From a bacterium (lineage in GTDB: Bacteria; Cyanobacteriota; Vampirovibrionia; Gastranaerophilales; Gastranaerophilaceae): DNA of 64,000 nucleotides. Positions within the stretch are counted from its first letter, which is position 1. The number at the start of each line of letters is the position of its first letter. Positions 43,164 through 52,193 of this stretch are shown piece by piece. Below the pieces are notes generated by a model. The model ran no database searches. It worked only from the letters and a program-made list of their open reading frames with translations, and was not told the DNA's origin. The translations under genes were made by a program, and so were the position numbers. The DNA is taken from positions 62,001 through 126,000 of the forward strand of contig JAGBXP010000051.1 of NCBI GenBank assembly GCA_017629215.1, read 5' to 3'.

Positions 43164-43192
43164 TTGACAGCAAAATTTGCTTTTGTTACAAT
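43164..43192 (+). promoter_or_regulatory. Strong sigma-70 promoter of rplJ-rplL
   Basis: TTGACA (43164-43169), 17 nt, TACAAT (43187-43192). Transcription should start near 43199. Confidence 0.85.
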
Positions 43193-43198
43193 AAAATC

Positions 43199-43370
43199 CT
43201 AATCGCAGACAGTTAGTATCCTTATGTTAGGATTTAAACACGAAAGCTAGCCGAGATTGGGTTCAGGGGTTTCCCTACTCAAACGAAATATAAAATTCTT
43301 AAAGATATAGATAGCTTAGAATTATATAGATTTTGCGATTAGAGAAGATTGCAAAATCTTTTTAGTTTGT
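43199..43370 (+). promoter_or_regulatory. Ribosomal protein L10 leader with attenuator
   Basis: The 230-nt leader before rplJ holds an L10-leader-like RNA, the element that binds L10(L12)4 and represses the operon. The 5' end CTAATCGC (43199-43206) is perfectly complementary to GCGATTAG (43335-43342). That second segment overlaps the left arm and loop of an intrinsic terminator hairpin (43328-43336 with 43351-43359, then T5). The two helices exclude each other, which is the usual attenuation design. The part between (including GCTAGCCGAGATTGGG) resembles the conserved kink-turn and L10-binding segment. The family call is from memory of the consensus. Confidence 0.8.
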
Positions 43371-43430
43371 AAGTACAAGTATGAAACTGGTCGAAATCAT
43401 ATTAATACATATATAAAAAAGGAGCAAAAA

Positions 43431-43952
43431 ATGTCAACAAAAGCTTTTAAACAAGACAAAGTATCTCAAATTAAAGAGAACATCGATAAGGCTCAAGTTG
43501 CAATTGTTACCGAATACAAAGGATATTCAGTAGAAGAAATTACTAACCTTAGACGCGCTCTTCAAAAAGAAGATGGTGATTATATGGTTACTAAAAATAC
43601 TTTAGCAAAACTTGCTGTAAAGAATACTCCTTACGAAGTTTTAACTGAATCTTTCAAAGGACCTATCGCTATTGCGTTTGGTTTCGGTGATCAAGTTGCA
43701 CCAGCAAAAGCTTTATCAAAATTTATCAAAGATACTAAAAAAGGTGAAATTATTGCTGCAGCATTAGATGGAAAACTTCTTTCTGCAGATGAAGCAAAAG
43801 CTCTTGCTACAATTCCTTCAAAAGAAGAAATTTATGCAAAAATGCTTGGCTGCGTAAACTCACCTGCTACTGGTATCGTAGGTTCTATCAACGCTGTTAT
43901 GGCTTCTCTTACTAGAGCAGTTGCAGCTGTTAGAGACCAAAAATCTGCTTAG
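43431..43952 (+). CDS. rplJ: Ribosomal protein L10
   Basis: This is the base of the L12 stalk on the large subunit; it binds 23S rRNA and L12 dimers. The 173 residues match the family: KENIDKAQVAIVTEYKGYSV, EITNLRRALQKEDGDYMVTKNTLAKLA, FKGPIAIAFG and a helical C-terminus (VGSINAVMASLTRAVAAVRD) that carries L12. AAGGAG precedes the ATG. It is controlled by the leader upstream; rplK and rplA, often upstream, are not here. Confidence 0.98.
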   Translation: MSTKAFKQDKVSQIKENIDKAQVAIVTEYKGYSVEEITNLRRALQKEDGDYMVTKNTLAKLAVKNTPYEVLTESFKGPIAIAFGFGDQVAPAKALSKFIKDTKKGEIIAAALDGKLLSADEAKALATIPSKEEIYAKMLGCVNSPATGIVGSINAVMASLTRAVAAVRDQKSA

Positions 43953-44035
43953 GGACAAGCCCCTAACATTTGTGATTATTTAATCACTTGTAAAACAAAA
44001 GTAATACTAAAAAAATAATAAAAAGGAGAAAAACC

Positions 44036-44407
44036 ATGAGTGTAGAATCAATTTTAGAATCAATTGAAAAATTAACATTATTAGAAGCTGCAGAATTAGT
44101 AAAAGCTATGGAAGAAAAATTTGGCGTATCTGCTGCTGCTCCAGTAGCTGTTGCTGCAGTTGCTGCTGCTCCAGCTGAAGCTGCTTCTGAAGAAGCTTCT
44201 GAAGTAAACGTAATCTTAGCATCTGCTGGTGCTAACAAAATCGCTGTTCTTAAAGAAGTAAGAGCAATCACTGGTTTAGGCTTAAAAGAAGCTAAAGATT
44301 TAGTTGATGCTGCTCCTAAAGCTATCAAAGAAGGCGTTAAGAAAGAAGAAGCTGAAGCTATCAAAAAACAACTTGAAGAAGCTGGCGCTACAATCGAAAT
44401 CAAATAG
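44036..44407 (+). CDS. rplL: Ribosomal protein L7/L12
   Basis: This stalk protein recruits translation GTPases. The 123 residues comprise the dimerisation N-domain ([20 protein letters not shown]), an Ala/Val-rich hinge (about residues 40-60) and the C-domain with [20 protein letters not shown] and [26 protein letters not shown] precedes the ATG. It lies 83 nt after rplJ, and a strong terminator follows, so the operon ends here. Confidence 0.99.
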   Translation: MSVESILESIEKLTLLEAAELVKAMEEKFGVSAAAPVAVAAVAAAPAEAASEEASEVNVILASAGANKIAVLKEVRAITGLGLKEAKDLVDAAPKAIKEGVKKEEAEAIKKQLEEAGATIEIK

Positions 44408-44430
44408 TTTGACATTTATTTGTTTTAATA

Positions 44431-44464
44431 AAAACCTCAATCTAGTTCTTAGATTGAGGTTTTT
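44431..44464 (+). terminator. Intrinsic terminator of rplJ-rplL
   Basis: A 14-bp stem (44431-44444 with 44450-44463, loop GTTCT) is followed by T-rich sequence. Confidence 0.9.
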
Positions 44465-44471
44465 AGTGCGT

Positions 44472-44500
44472 TTTACATTTTTATTTATTTTTGGTATTAT
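44472..44500 (+). promoter_or_regulatory. Promoter of tyrS
   Basis: TTTACA (44472-44477), 17 nt, TATTAT (44495-44500); 44 nt before the ATG. No T-box was seen in this short leader. Confidence 0.55.
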
Positions 44501-44544
44501 TTAATGGTATTAATTTTAATTAAGATATTTCAAGGGAGTAAATA

Positions 44545-45765
44545 ATGGTAGATATAAGACCTGAGTTTTTAGAACAAGCTAAGCAGTTGACTCGTAATGC
44601 TGAGTTTTTACCTGATGGTGCGCAAGGTTTAGCTGCGAAGCTACAACATGCTAGTGATACAAACACACCATTAAGAGTTAAATTAGGCATGGATCCAACA
44701 CGTCCTGATTTACATCTTGGACATACTGTTGTCATGAGGAAGCTTAGAGAGTTTCAAGAGCTTGGACATAAAATTGTTCTCATAGTCGGTGGTGCGACAG
44801 CTATGATTGGAGATCCTTCTGGAAAAACCGACACAAGACCTGCTTTAACAAAAGAACAAGTTGAAGAAAATGCAAAATCTTACTTTGAACAAATGTCAAA
44901 AGTAGTTGATACAACTAAAGCTGAAGTTACTAATAATGCAGATTGGCTACACTCAATGAACTTTACAGAGTTATTAAAGCTTGCTTCACAAATCACTGTA
45001 GCACAAATGATGACAAGGGATGATTTCGCTAAAAGGTATGCTGATGGACGTCCGATTGCTATTCATGAATTTTTCTATCCATTAATGCAGGCTTACGATT
45101 CAGTGGCTATTGATTCTGATATTGAATTAGGTGGTACTGACCAAAGATTTAATACTCTTTTAGGCAGAGATATTCAAGCAGCCTATGGTAAAAAACATCC
45201 TCAACACGTAATGTTACTTCCTCTTTTAGAAGGAACTGATGGTGTTGTTAAGATGTCTAAAACTTATCCTGAGCATTGTATTTCATTAACAGATAGTGCT
45301 AAAGATATGTTTGGCAAACTAATGAGTATTCCTGATACCTTAATTACTAGATATTATTCGCTTTTAACAGATGTTTCACAAGTTGAATTAATAGAAATGG
45401 ATAAACAAATAAATTCTAATTCAATTAATCCTCGTGATATAAAAATGAAATTAGCTTATATGATTACAGAAGAATATCATGGAAAAGATGGTGCTGAAAA
45501 AGCTCAAGCCGATTTTATCAATGTTGTATCCAATAAGGGAATTCCAGATGATATTGAAAATGTTAAGATAGATTCTGATATAAATATTTTAGATTTATTG
45601 GTAAATTTAAACTTTGTAACAAGCAAAGGTGAAGCTAAACGATTAATCCAAGGTGGTGGCGTAAAGCTCGATGGAGAAAAGGTTGCAGATATGGGTTATA
45701 TAATTAATCCAAATTTAGGCAAAGTTTTGCAAGCTGGTAAAAGAAAATTTGCGAAATTAGTTTAA
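44545..45765 (+). CDS. tyrS: Tyrosyl-tRNA synthetase
   Basis: This class I enzyme charges tRNA-Tyr. The 406 residues include the HIGH motif as HLGH in PTRPDLHLGHTVVMRKLREF, LIVGGATAMIGDPSGKTDTR, the tyrosine pocket ELGGTDQRFNTLLGRD and the KMSKS loop VVKMSKTYPE (about residues 232-241). The C-terminal S4 RNA-binding domain reads ILDLLVNLNFVTSKGEAKRL. The layout fits the long bacterial TyrRS (TyrZ-like) group. AAGGGAG precedes the ATG. Confidence 0.98.
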   Translation: MVDIRPEFLEQAKQLTRNAEFLPDGAQGLAAKLQHASDTNTPLRVKLGMDPTRPDLHLGHTVVMRKLREFQELGHKIVLIVGGATAMIGDPSGKTDTRPALTKEQVEENAKSYFEQMSKVVDTTKAEVTNNADWLHSMNFTELLKLASQITVAQMMTRDDFAKRYADGRPIAIHEFFYPLMQAYDSVAIDSDIELGGTDQRFNTLLGRDIQAAYGKKHPQHVMLLPLLEGTDGVVKMSKTYPEHCISLTDSAKDMFGKLMSIPDTLITRYYSLLTDVSQVELIEMDKQINSNSINPRDIKMKLAYMITEEYHGKDGAEKAQADFINVVSNKGIPDDIENVKIDSDINILDLLVNLNFVTSKGEAKRLIQGGGVKLDGEKVADMGYIINPNLGKVLQAGKRKFAKLV

Positions 45766-45823
45766 CAAAAATCGAAAGGTTGAAAATTGAAAAGCGAAAC
45801 TTCTCAATTTCTATTAAGCGTTT

Positions 45824-46693
45824 ATGATATATGAAAATATTTTAGAATTAATTGGTAATACACCGTTAGTTAGATATTCCAAAAATGTTTTATTAAAGCT
45901 CGAGTATTTTAACCCATCAGGCTCAATAAAAGCTCGTGCTGCTTTTTCAATGATTAATGAAGCGATGAAGCGTGGTGAAATTGACAATAGTACAATCATA
46001 ATTGAACCAACCAGTGGTAATACAGGAATTGCTTTAGCTATGGTCTGTGCGTTTTTAAAATTAGAATTAATTATTTGCATGCCAGAAAACATGTCCGATG
46101 AACGCAAAAAAGCTATTTCTGCCTATGGAGCAAAATTAGTGTTAACTCCTACAGAATTGGGTATGCAAGGTTCCGTTGACAAAGCGAAAGAAATTGCAAC
46201 ACAATATAAAAAAACATTTATACCTAATCAATTCTCAAACTTTGATAACGCAATAGCCCATAAAAATACAGCAGAAGAGATTTTAAAAGACACTAGCCTT
46301 GATATTGATATTGTAGTAGCAGGTATTGGTACAGGTGGAACGGCATTTGGGTTAAAAAAGTTTTTACCATCAAATGTTGAAGTTATAGGTGTTGAACCTG
46401 AGGAAAGTCCATTGTTTACAGCTGGAAAAGCTGGTTGTCATAAAATTCAAGGTATCGGAGCTAATTTTATACCAGAGATTTCTCGTTTTACATCTTTAGA
46501 TAAAATTATAACCGTAAAAAGTAATGATGCTATTAATGAAGCAAAAGAAATAACAACAAATTATGGGATTTTTGTAGGAATTTCAGCAGGAGCTAATCTT
46601 TTTGTAGCAAAACAATTAGCAAAAAAATATCCAGAAAAGAAGATTGTTGCAATAATTCCAGATGGTGGAGATAGATATTTATCGGTTTGGTAG
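45824..46693 (+). CDS. cysK: Cysteine synthase A-type (O-acetylserine sulfhydrylase)
   Basis: This PLP enzyme makes cysteine from O-acetylserine and sulfide. The 289 residues are somewhat short. They begin with [15 protein letters not shown] and have the PLP lysine in [15 protein letters not shown]. The PLP-binding loop [16 protein letters not shown], the phosphate-binding [15 protein letters not shown] and [15 protein letters not shown] are intact. The usual GSIKDR is GSIKAR. cysE follows at once, supporting a cysteine-synthesis pair. No clear ribosome site precedes the ATG. Confidence 0.94.
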   Translation: MIYENILELIGNTPLVRYSKNVLLKLEYFNPSGSIKARAAFSMINEAMKRGEIDNSTIIIEPTSGNTGIALAMVCAFLKLELIICMPENMSDERKKAISAYGAKLVLTPTELGMQGSVDKAKEIATQYKKTFIPNQFSNFDNAIAHKNTAEEILKDTSLDIDIVVAGIGTGGTAFGLKKFLPSNVEVIGVEPEESPLFTAGKAGCHKIQGIGANFIPEISRFTSLDKIITVKSNDAINEAKEITTNYGIFVGISAGANLFVAKQLAKKYPEKKIVAIIPDGGDRYLSVW

Positions 46694-46712
46694 TAAATTA
46701 AAAAGGTATAAT

Positions 46713-47348
46713 ATGTTAATACGTGCAATAAATAAGATTAAAGAAGATATTAAAGTAATTTATGAAAAAGATCCTGCTGCTAATAACATCGCAGAAATTA
46801 TATTTTGCTATCCTGGTTTTCAAGCTCTTCTTATGCACAGAATTGCCCATAAGTTGGCTTATTTAAAAGTTCCATTTCTTCCAAGATTTATATCTTATTG
46901 GACTAGAATATTTACAGGTATAGAAATTCATCCAAAAGCAACAATTGGTAATAGATTTTTTATTGACCACGGAGAAGGTGTTGTTATTGGTGAAACAACT
47001 ATCATTGGTAATGACGTCCTAATTTATCAACAAGTTACATTGGGTGGGACAGGAAAAGATACTGGTAAACGCCATCCTACCATTGGTAATAATGTTATTA
47101 TTGGTGCAGGAGCAAAAGTTTTAGGTAATATAACAATTGCTGATAATGTACGGATTGGAGCAGGTTCTGTTGTTGTTGAAGATGTACCCGAACATTCAAC
47201 AGTAGTTGGAGTGCCAGGAAGGGTGGTTCAACAACAATGCATAAACGAAGATGGAGTTTTAATGCACAATAGAATTCCTGACCCAATTAAATGTGAACTT
47301 AATCGACTTAAATACGAAGTTCAAGAATTAAAAGAAAGATTACAATAA
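46713..47348 (+). CDS. cysE: Serine O-acetyltransferase
   Basis: It makes O-acetylserine for CysK. The 211 residues have an N-terminal helical part (about 1-60, with [16 protein letters not shown]) and a left-handed beta-helix. This carries [20 protein letters not shown] (catalytic His-Asp-type site), [19 protein letters not shown] and [21 protein letters not shown] placed the start at 46713, 19 nt after cysK, because AAAGG lies in front and the family starts here; the open frame reaches into cysK. The short SrpH-like form without the E. coli N-domain is usual in cyanobacteria and Firmicutes. Confidence 0.94.
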   Translation: MLIRAINKIKEDIKVIYEKDPAANNIAEIIFCYPGFQALLMHRIAHKLAYLKVPFLPRFISYWTRIFTGIEIHPKATIGNRFFIDHGEGVVIGETTIIGNDVLIYQQVTLGGTGKDTGKRHPTIGNNVIIGAGAKVLGNITIADNVRIGAGSVVVEDVPEHSTVVGVPGRVVQQQCINEDGVLMHNRIPDPIKCELNRLKYEVQELKERLQ

Positions 47349-47380
47349 AAACTTTAAAACTTATAAAAAAAAATATAAAA

Positions 47381-47420
47381 AAAAATAAATGAGGTCGTTT
47401 GACCTCACTTATTTTTTTTA
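47381..47420. terminator. Bidirectional intrinsic terminator between cysE and minE
   Basis: TGAGGTC (47390-47396) pairs with GACCTCA (47401-47407), loop GTTT, flanked by A-rich and T-rich runs on either side. Confidence 0.85.
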
Positions 47421-47430
47421 TTTTTATAAA

Positions 47431-47997
47431 TTATGCTTCAGTGCTTTCACATACCACATTTTGATCTTCATTTGAAGATGATGAACAATCTAGCTCATTA
47501 GGTTCTGTTATTATTTCCTCATTACAACCTTCAAAATCTTCTGGAGGAGTAATCTTTTTAGAACGTCTTTTTTTAGGTTTAACAGCCTGTTCTATTTCAT
47601 TTTCTTCTACATTTTCATCCTCATTTTGCTCTAAATCATCATCTTCAGAACAATCTTCTTCTGTTAAATCATCTGTACTTTGTGTCGCAGCTTCAATTTC
47701 ATCTTCATCTTTTGCTCTTATAACAGGAATTGATAACATTAAAGCAACCTGATCACCTTCTTGCTCAAAATTCAATTCAAGCATATCCTTGTCCATTTCT
47801 AAATATTTAGAAAGCAAATCTATCATCTCGCCTCTCATTTGTTCAAGAACTTTTGGAGTTAAGTTTGTTCTATCCTGCATAAGTACAAGTTTTAAACGAT
47901 TTGCAGCTACTGCCTTCGAAGCTTCACCTATAACTGGCTCATCTGATTGCCTGAAGAATTTTGCTACTGTGTTATAAATATCTGTAAAAATACTCAT
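47431..47997 (-). CDS. minE: Cell division topological specificity factor MinE with long acidic tail
   Basis: MinE stimulates MinD ATPase and sets up the Min oscillation. Residues about 1-95 are MinE: an amphipathic start, ASKAVAANRLKLVLMQDRTN (contact helix/strand) and VLEQMRGEMIDLLSKYLEMD, then ALMLSIPVIR. Residues 96-188 are an extra tail: very acidic, then a basic patch (KPKKRRSKK), then acidic again. Typical MinE is about 90 residues, so the tail doubles the protein. It is last in minC-minD-minE, 1 nt after minD. Confidence 0.92.
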   Translation of the reverse strand: MSIFTDIYNTVAKFFRQSDEPVIGEASKAVAANRLKLVLMQDRTNLTPKVLEQMRGEMIDLLSKYLEMDKDMLELNFEQEGDQVALMLSIPVIRAKDEDEIEAATQSTDDLTEEDCSEDDDLEQNEDENVEENEIEQAVKPKKRRSKKITPPEDFEGCNEEIITEPNELDCSSSSNEDQNVVCESTEA

Positions 47998-47998
47998 C

Positions 47999-48811
47999 TT
48001 ACACCTTCGCTTTCAATTTTGCGAACACATTTTTAATTTTTTCTACAAAGCCTTTAGGCTCATCTAAATCCAAGAACGGCACCTCTTCACCTAATATTCT
48101 TTGAGCAACATTTCTATAAGCTTTACCAGCAAGAGCATCTTCACTATTAACAATAGGATCACCTTTGTTTGTTGATGTGATGATACCAGTATCCTCTGGA
48201 ATAATACCAACAAGAGGTATTTCTAAAATTTCAGCAACATCATCTACGCTCATCATCTCATTTGTCTTAATAAGGCTTGGGCGAACCCTGTTTAAAAGAA
48301 GCTTAACACTTGTTATTTCTTCTTTCGGTCCTAATAACCCAATAATTCTGTCAGCATCACGAATAGCAGACATTTCTGGAGTTGTTACTACAATTGCTTC
48401 ACTTGCTCCAGCAACAGCATTTTGGAAGCCTTGTTCAATACCAGCTGGACAATCAACTAATACAAAATCATTTTGTTCTTTCAATGTGTCGCAAATTTCT
48501 TTCAATTGTTCTGCGCTTACTGCAGATTTATCCCTAGTTTGAGCAGCTGCTAAAAGTTGTAAATTAGGATTTTTCTTATCCTTAACCAATGCTTGTTTTA
48601 ACTTACAACGCTCTTCTATTACATCAACAATAGTATATACTATTCTATTCTCAAGACCTAATAATAAGTCCAAATTTCTTAATCCTAAATCAGTGTCGAT
48701 AAGCACAACTTTATAACCTTCTTTAGCAAGTGCTGTTCCAATATTTGCGCTTGTTGTTGTCTTACCAACTCCACCTTTACCGGATGTGATTACTATTACT
48801 CGACCAGTCAT
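47999..48811 (-). CDS. minD: Septum site-determining ATPase MinD
   Basis: This is a membrane-associated ParA-type ATPase that recruits MinC. The 270 residues have the deviant Walker A VITSGKGGVGKTTTSANIG (two Lys), LIDTDLGLRNLDLLLGLEN, DFVLVDCPAGIEQGF (Walker B) and EDALAGKAYRNVAQRI. The C-terminal amphipathic membrane-targeting helix is VEKIKNVFAKLKAKV. It overlaps minC by 1 nt. Length and motifs are standard. Confidence 0.98.
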   Translation of the reverse strand: MTGRVIVITSGKGGVGKTTTSANIGTALAKEGYKVVLIDTDLGLRNLDLLLGLENRIVYTIVDVIEERCKLKQALVKDKKNPNLQLLAAAQTRDKSAVSAEQLKEICDTLKEQNDFVLVDCPAGIEQGFQNAVAGASEAIVVTTPEMSAIRDADRIIGLLGPKEEITSVKLLLNRVRPSLIKTNEMMSVDDVAEILEIPLVGIIPEDTGIITSTNKGDPIVNSEDALAGKAYRNVAQRILGEEVPFLDLDEPKGFVEKIKNVFAKLKAKV

Positions 48812-49812
48812 TAATCTCTCCTTAACTTTTTATAAATTACTATCTTACCATCTTCAATCTGAGCTTCTTCTGGAGTAAACTCATTTGTTTTTTGTACATA
48901 AGGAACATTTAAAGTGTCGTTCCTTCTTGCATATAAACCTGCTATTCTCAATTGTATTGCATTTAATTTCAACGCACGAACCTTGGATGTAATATTGCCT
49001 TTAGCACCTGCGTGAGCTATGCCACCTAAAATACCCCAAACTGTAATATCACCATCTGCAATTATTTCACTACCAGGGTGAGCATCACCTATTATTAATA
49101 TATTACCTTCATAATTTACAGTTTGACCTGAACGTAATGTTTGGCTTAAATACAATGTAGGTAAAGTTTTTGTATCTACAGAGTTTTCTTCTATTCCTTC
49201 AGGTAATACATCTCCAGTGTCTAAAATTATATATTTGCTTATATCTTCATTTGATATTAAACCCTCATTCACTGCTAACATTTCAAATTCAGTTTCAAAA
49301 TGTTCTATTGGAATAACCTCTGATATTTCTTGAGTTGTTTCTTCTGTATATGTATCTTCTATTCCTTCAAGAGTGCTAATTGGTTCCTGTATTTCATTAT
49401 CTAATTCTGCATGAACCTCAACAGACTTTTCTTCATCATTGATTAATTCAGGAGTTTCTTCCTTTACCTCCACTGCCTCTTCTTGAATTTCACAATCAGA
49501 AGCTGTATAAGATGCAACCTCTATATCATTGTCTAATTTTGATATAATTACCCCTAAACTTACAGCTGATGCCTCAGTTTGTTCCGATGTTGTATCAATA
49601 AACGCCATTTCAGCATCCATTGATTCTATAAGTGCTTTTATACTTAAAAGTTGTGATTGCTTTAAATCCTGATTTCCAAGCTTTAAACATACTTTCTTGC
49701 CTTTAACTTCTGGATGTTCCATTACGGAACTTAATTCAAAAACTAATTGCGTTGTATTCTTAGTATTACTTAAATCAATAATAAAACCATTCTCTACAAA
49801 ACCTTTTTTCAT
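48811..49812 (-). CDS. minC: Septum site-determining protein MinC with acidic insert
   Basis: It blocks FtsZ ring assembly away from mid-cell. The N-domain is about residues 1-105 (FIIDLSNTKNTTQLVFELSS...). The C-domain is about 225-325, with the MinC beta-helix signature GDAHPGSEIIADGDITVWG, LGGIAHAGAKG and IAGLYARR. Between them lies an unusual linker of about 100 residues, rich in Glu, Thr and Ile. MinC is usually 220-270 residues; the 333 here are due to this insert. First gene of minCDE, with a promoter at 49847-49875. Confidence 0.92.
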   Translation of the reverse strand: MKKGFVENGFIIDLSNTKNTTQLVFELSSVMEHPEVKGKKVCLKLGNQDLKQSQLLSIKALIESMDAEMAFIDTTSEQTEASAVSLGVIISKLDNDIEVASYTASDCEIQEEAVEVKEETPELINDEEKSVEVHAELDNEIQEPISTLEGIEDTYTEETTQEISEVIPIEHFETEFEMLAVNEGLISNEDISKYIILDTGDVLPEGIEENSVDTKTLPTLYLSQTLRSGQTVNYEGNILIIGDAHPGSEIIADGDITVWGILGGIAHAGAKGNITSKVRALKLNAIQLRIAGLYARRNDTLNVPYVQKTNEFTPEEAQIEDGKIVIYKKLRRD

Positions 49813-49846
49813 CTATAAATACCTAATATAAACTACCACTACAAAA

Positions 49847-49875
49847 AGCATAGCCTAAAGTTTTTTTTAGTTCAA
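49847..49875 (-). promoter_or_regulatory. Promoter of minCDE
   Basis: On the minus strand TTGAAC (49875-49870), 17 nt, TATGCT (49852-49847), 34 nt before the minC start. Confidence 0.6.
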
Positions 49876-49903
49876 CAAAGTGTGTAGTAATTGTAACATG
49901 TTT

Positions 49904-51451
49904 TTAATTAACTTTTTTTAAATTTTGTATCAAAAATATCAAAGGGATTATTATAATACAAGCTATAGCAAAAACTCTAAAAGCATCTATAAATGCCATT
50001 AAGTTTGCTTGTTGCATTAGCTGTCCATAAATCATCTTTTGTCCCATGTAAGTTGCAGTATGAGAATCAACTTGAGTTATGAAAGCACCACTCATTGTTT
50101 GTAAACGCTCAGTATAAGGTTGCACAAAGTCTGTTAAATGCTCAATTAACATAGCTTGATGTTTCTGTCCACCTCTTGATAGTAATGTCGCTACAATAGA
50201 AGTTCCAAAAGCTCCTCCAATATTTTTAAGCAAATTTTGAAGTCCACTAGCGTTTGTCATTTGCTCATTCTTAATAGTCGCCATGGATAAAGTTATAATA
50301 GGTATCATAGCTAATCCTAATCCTAACCCATATAAAATATTAGGTATTGCTATATTTATTGGAGCAATTTGTAAATTCAAAGTTCCCAACATCCAACCTG
50401 CAACGCCCATTAACGATAGCCCTACTACAACTAAAAAACGATTATCTACAACATTTGACAATGTAGCACATAACATCATTGCACATAAAGCCCCTATACC
50501 TCGTGGCATCATAGATAAACCACTTAGGAATGCATCATATCCCATTAATGCTTGTAAAAATTGTGGTAATATCGCTAATGAAGCTAATAGGACTCCTTGC
50601 ATGATGATTTGTACAAAAGTTCCTATTGAATAATTTTTATCCTTAAATACACTTAAATCAGTAAGCGCCTCTTTATTTTTAACTTGAGAAATAAAAAATG
50701 TAATACCTGTTAATAATGCAATAGTAGATAACCAACAAACCCACGGAGTATTAAACCAATCAGCATTATTCCCTTTATCAAGTACTATTTGAAGAGAAGC
50801 TAAAAATATAGTTAATAAGAAAAATCCCAAAAAGTCAGCTTTAACATCTTTTTGTTTCTGTGCATAAGGAGGATCAAAAATTAATGTTTTAGAAAGAAAT
50901 ATCGCAAGGATACCTATTGGTAAATTAATAAAATAAATATAAGGCCAAGACCAATTATCTGTAATCCAGCCCCCTATAACAGGACCAATAATTGGAGCAA
51001 TTACTATAACTAAACCAAACATCGCCATAGCTTTGCCACGTTCTGCAGGTTTAAAATTTTCTAACAATATTGCTTGAGATACAGGAAGTAACCCACCACC
51101 TCCAAAACCTTGTAAAATACGAGCAAATATCATTGTTTCAAGATTTGGAGCGAAGCCACATAAAACTGATGCTACTGTAAAGAGTGTAATAGAAAATATA
51201 AAAAAGTTTTTACGTCCCATGACTTTGCTAAACCAACTTACCATTGGAATAACAATTCCACTAGCTATTAAATAGCTAGTTAATATCCACATTGATTCTT
51301 CTCTGCTAACAGAAAAACTACCTGCCATGTGTGGAAGTGCAACATTAGCAATAGTTTCATCTAATACAAACATAAACGCTGAAACCATTGTTGGTAAACA
51401 CGCTAACCAAGGATTTATCTTATCATTATTTCTTGTTACCTCAACAGACAT
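49904..51451 (-). CDS. DHA2-family (EmrB/QacA-like) 14-TM drug exporter
   Basis: This inner-membrane drug:proton antiporter has 515 residues and about 14 helices. Seen: TM1 FMFVLDETIANVALPHMAGS (the D-E-T-I-x-N motif D1 of DHA2), motif A region WFSKVMGRKNFFIFS, and motif C in AMFGLVIVIAPIIGPVIGGW followed by WSWPYIYFINLPIG. I placed the start at 51451 since GAGGTGA lies 4 nt upstream; the longer frame to 51478 lacks a site. No emrA adaptor is adjacent. An operator-like palindrome overlaps its promoter. Confidence 0.93.
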   Translation of the reverse strand: MSVEVTRNNDKINPWLACLPTMVSAFMFVLDETIANVALPHMAGSFSVSREESMWILTSYLIASGIVIPMVSWFSKVMGRKNFFIFSITLFTVASVLCGFAPNLETMIFARILQGFGGGGLLPVSQAILLENFKPAERGKAMAMFGLVIVIAPIIGPVIGGWITDNWSWPYIYFINLPIGILAIFLSKTLIFDPPYAQKQKDVKADFLGFFLLTIFLASLQIVLDKGNNADWFNTPWVCWLSTIALLTGITFFISQVKNKEALTDLSVFKDKNYSIGTFVQIIMQGVLLASLAILPQFLQALMGYDAFLSGLSMMPRGIGALCAMMLCATLSNVVDNRFLVVVGLSLMGVAGWMLGTLNLQIAPINIAIPNILYGLGLGLAMIPIITLSMATIKNEQMTNASGLQNLLKNIGGAFGTSIVATLLSRGGQKHQAMLIEHLTDFVQPYTERLQTMSGAFITQVDSHTATYMGQKMIYGQLMQQANLMAFIDAFRVFAIACIIIIPLIFLIQNLKKVN

Positions 51452-51470
51452 TTTCACCTCATGCGAAAAT

Positions 51471-51500
51471 AATACCATATATATGTTGTAATTACAACAT
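51471..51500 (-). promoter_or_regulatory. Promoter and operator-like palindrome of the DHA2 exporter
   Basis: ATGTTGTAATTACAACAT (51483-51500) is a perfect 18-bp palindrome. On the minus strand its TTGTAA can serve as -35, with 17 nt to TATTAT, about 20 nt before the start codon. A dimeric repressor (TetR- or MarR-like) bound here would block the polymerase. No regulator gene is adjacent. Confidence 0.55.
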
Positions 51501-51524
51501 GTTGCATTTACTCCAAATTAACAG

Positions 51525-52187
51525 TTATGGAGTTTCAAATTTTCTAATTCTTGTATCAGAATAGTATTCTTTATTTATCATATCAAAATTTTTAATTCTA
51601 TTAATTTTTTCATCTAATTCTTGATTTGGACTTTGTTTTTGCGCTTCATATAAATATCTTAATGCTGAACGAGAATCGCCAAATTTTTCATAAATATCTC
51701 CAAGTTTAAACAACAAATTATAATTAGTATGATATCCTAATTCATAAGACTTTGCATAATATTTTAGAGCTTGTTTATACAATTGTCTTTTATAATAAAA
51801 CTCCCCAAAATAAAAATAAGTTTTTGGATTATTTTTATCTATACCAATAGCTCTTGAAAAGTTACCTTTAGCTAATTTCTCCTTATTAATTTTATCATAT
51901 AAAATTCCTGTTTTAATAGGATACTCAATATTATCAGGATTAACACTCTGTAGCATGTTATATAACATCAAAGCCTTTGTTAAATCTTCATTAAGAGAAT
52001 TTCCAGATATTCTTTCTGCATTAAAGAAAAACTTTCTTGCTTTTAATTCTAATTCTTGTTCGTTTAATTTACTATAATCAACTGGTATTGAATAATGTAC
52101 TTTACCTTTTATAGCTGAAAAACTTGGCAAGCACACGCTTACAAAACTTAGAATTATTAATAATATAACTATAGAAAAGTGTCGCAT
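51525..52187 (-). CDS. Exported or membrane-anchored TPR-repeat protein
   Basis: This is a protein-interaction scaffold of unknown partner. The 220 residues open with a signal peptide or anchor (MRHFSIVILLIILSFVSVCLPSFSA). TPR units follow: KALMLYNMLQSVNPDNIEYP, AKGNFSRAIGIDKNNPKTYF, YKQALKYYAKSYELGYHTNY and SALRYLYEAQKQSPNQELDE. It has an extended -10 box 6 nt before the ATG and no Shine-Dalgarno. It is divergent from the nuo operon. Confidence 0.85.
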   Translation of the reverse strand: MRHFSIVILLIILSFVSVCLPSFSAIKGKVHYSIPVDYSKLNEQELELKARKFFFNAERISGNSLNEDLTKALMLYNMLQSVNPDNIEYPIKTGILYDKINKEKLAKGNFSRAIGIDKNNPKTYFYFGEFYYKRQLYKQALKYYAKSYELGYHTNYNLLFKLGDIYEKFGDSRSALRYLYEAQKQSPNQELDEKINRIKNFDMINKEYYSDTRIRKFETP

Positions 52188-52193
52188 AAATTT

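Noticed and set aside
43984-44415. 143-codon antisense frame opposite rplL
   Set aside because: It is a mirror of the Ala-rich rplL coding sequence; no promoter or ribosome site.
44471-44544. T-box riboswitch before tyrS
   Set aside because: The leader between terminator and ATG is only about 40 nt after the promoter; no T-box core or specifier stem could fit.
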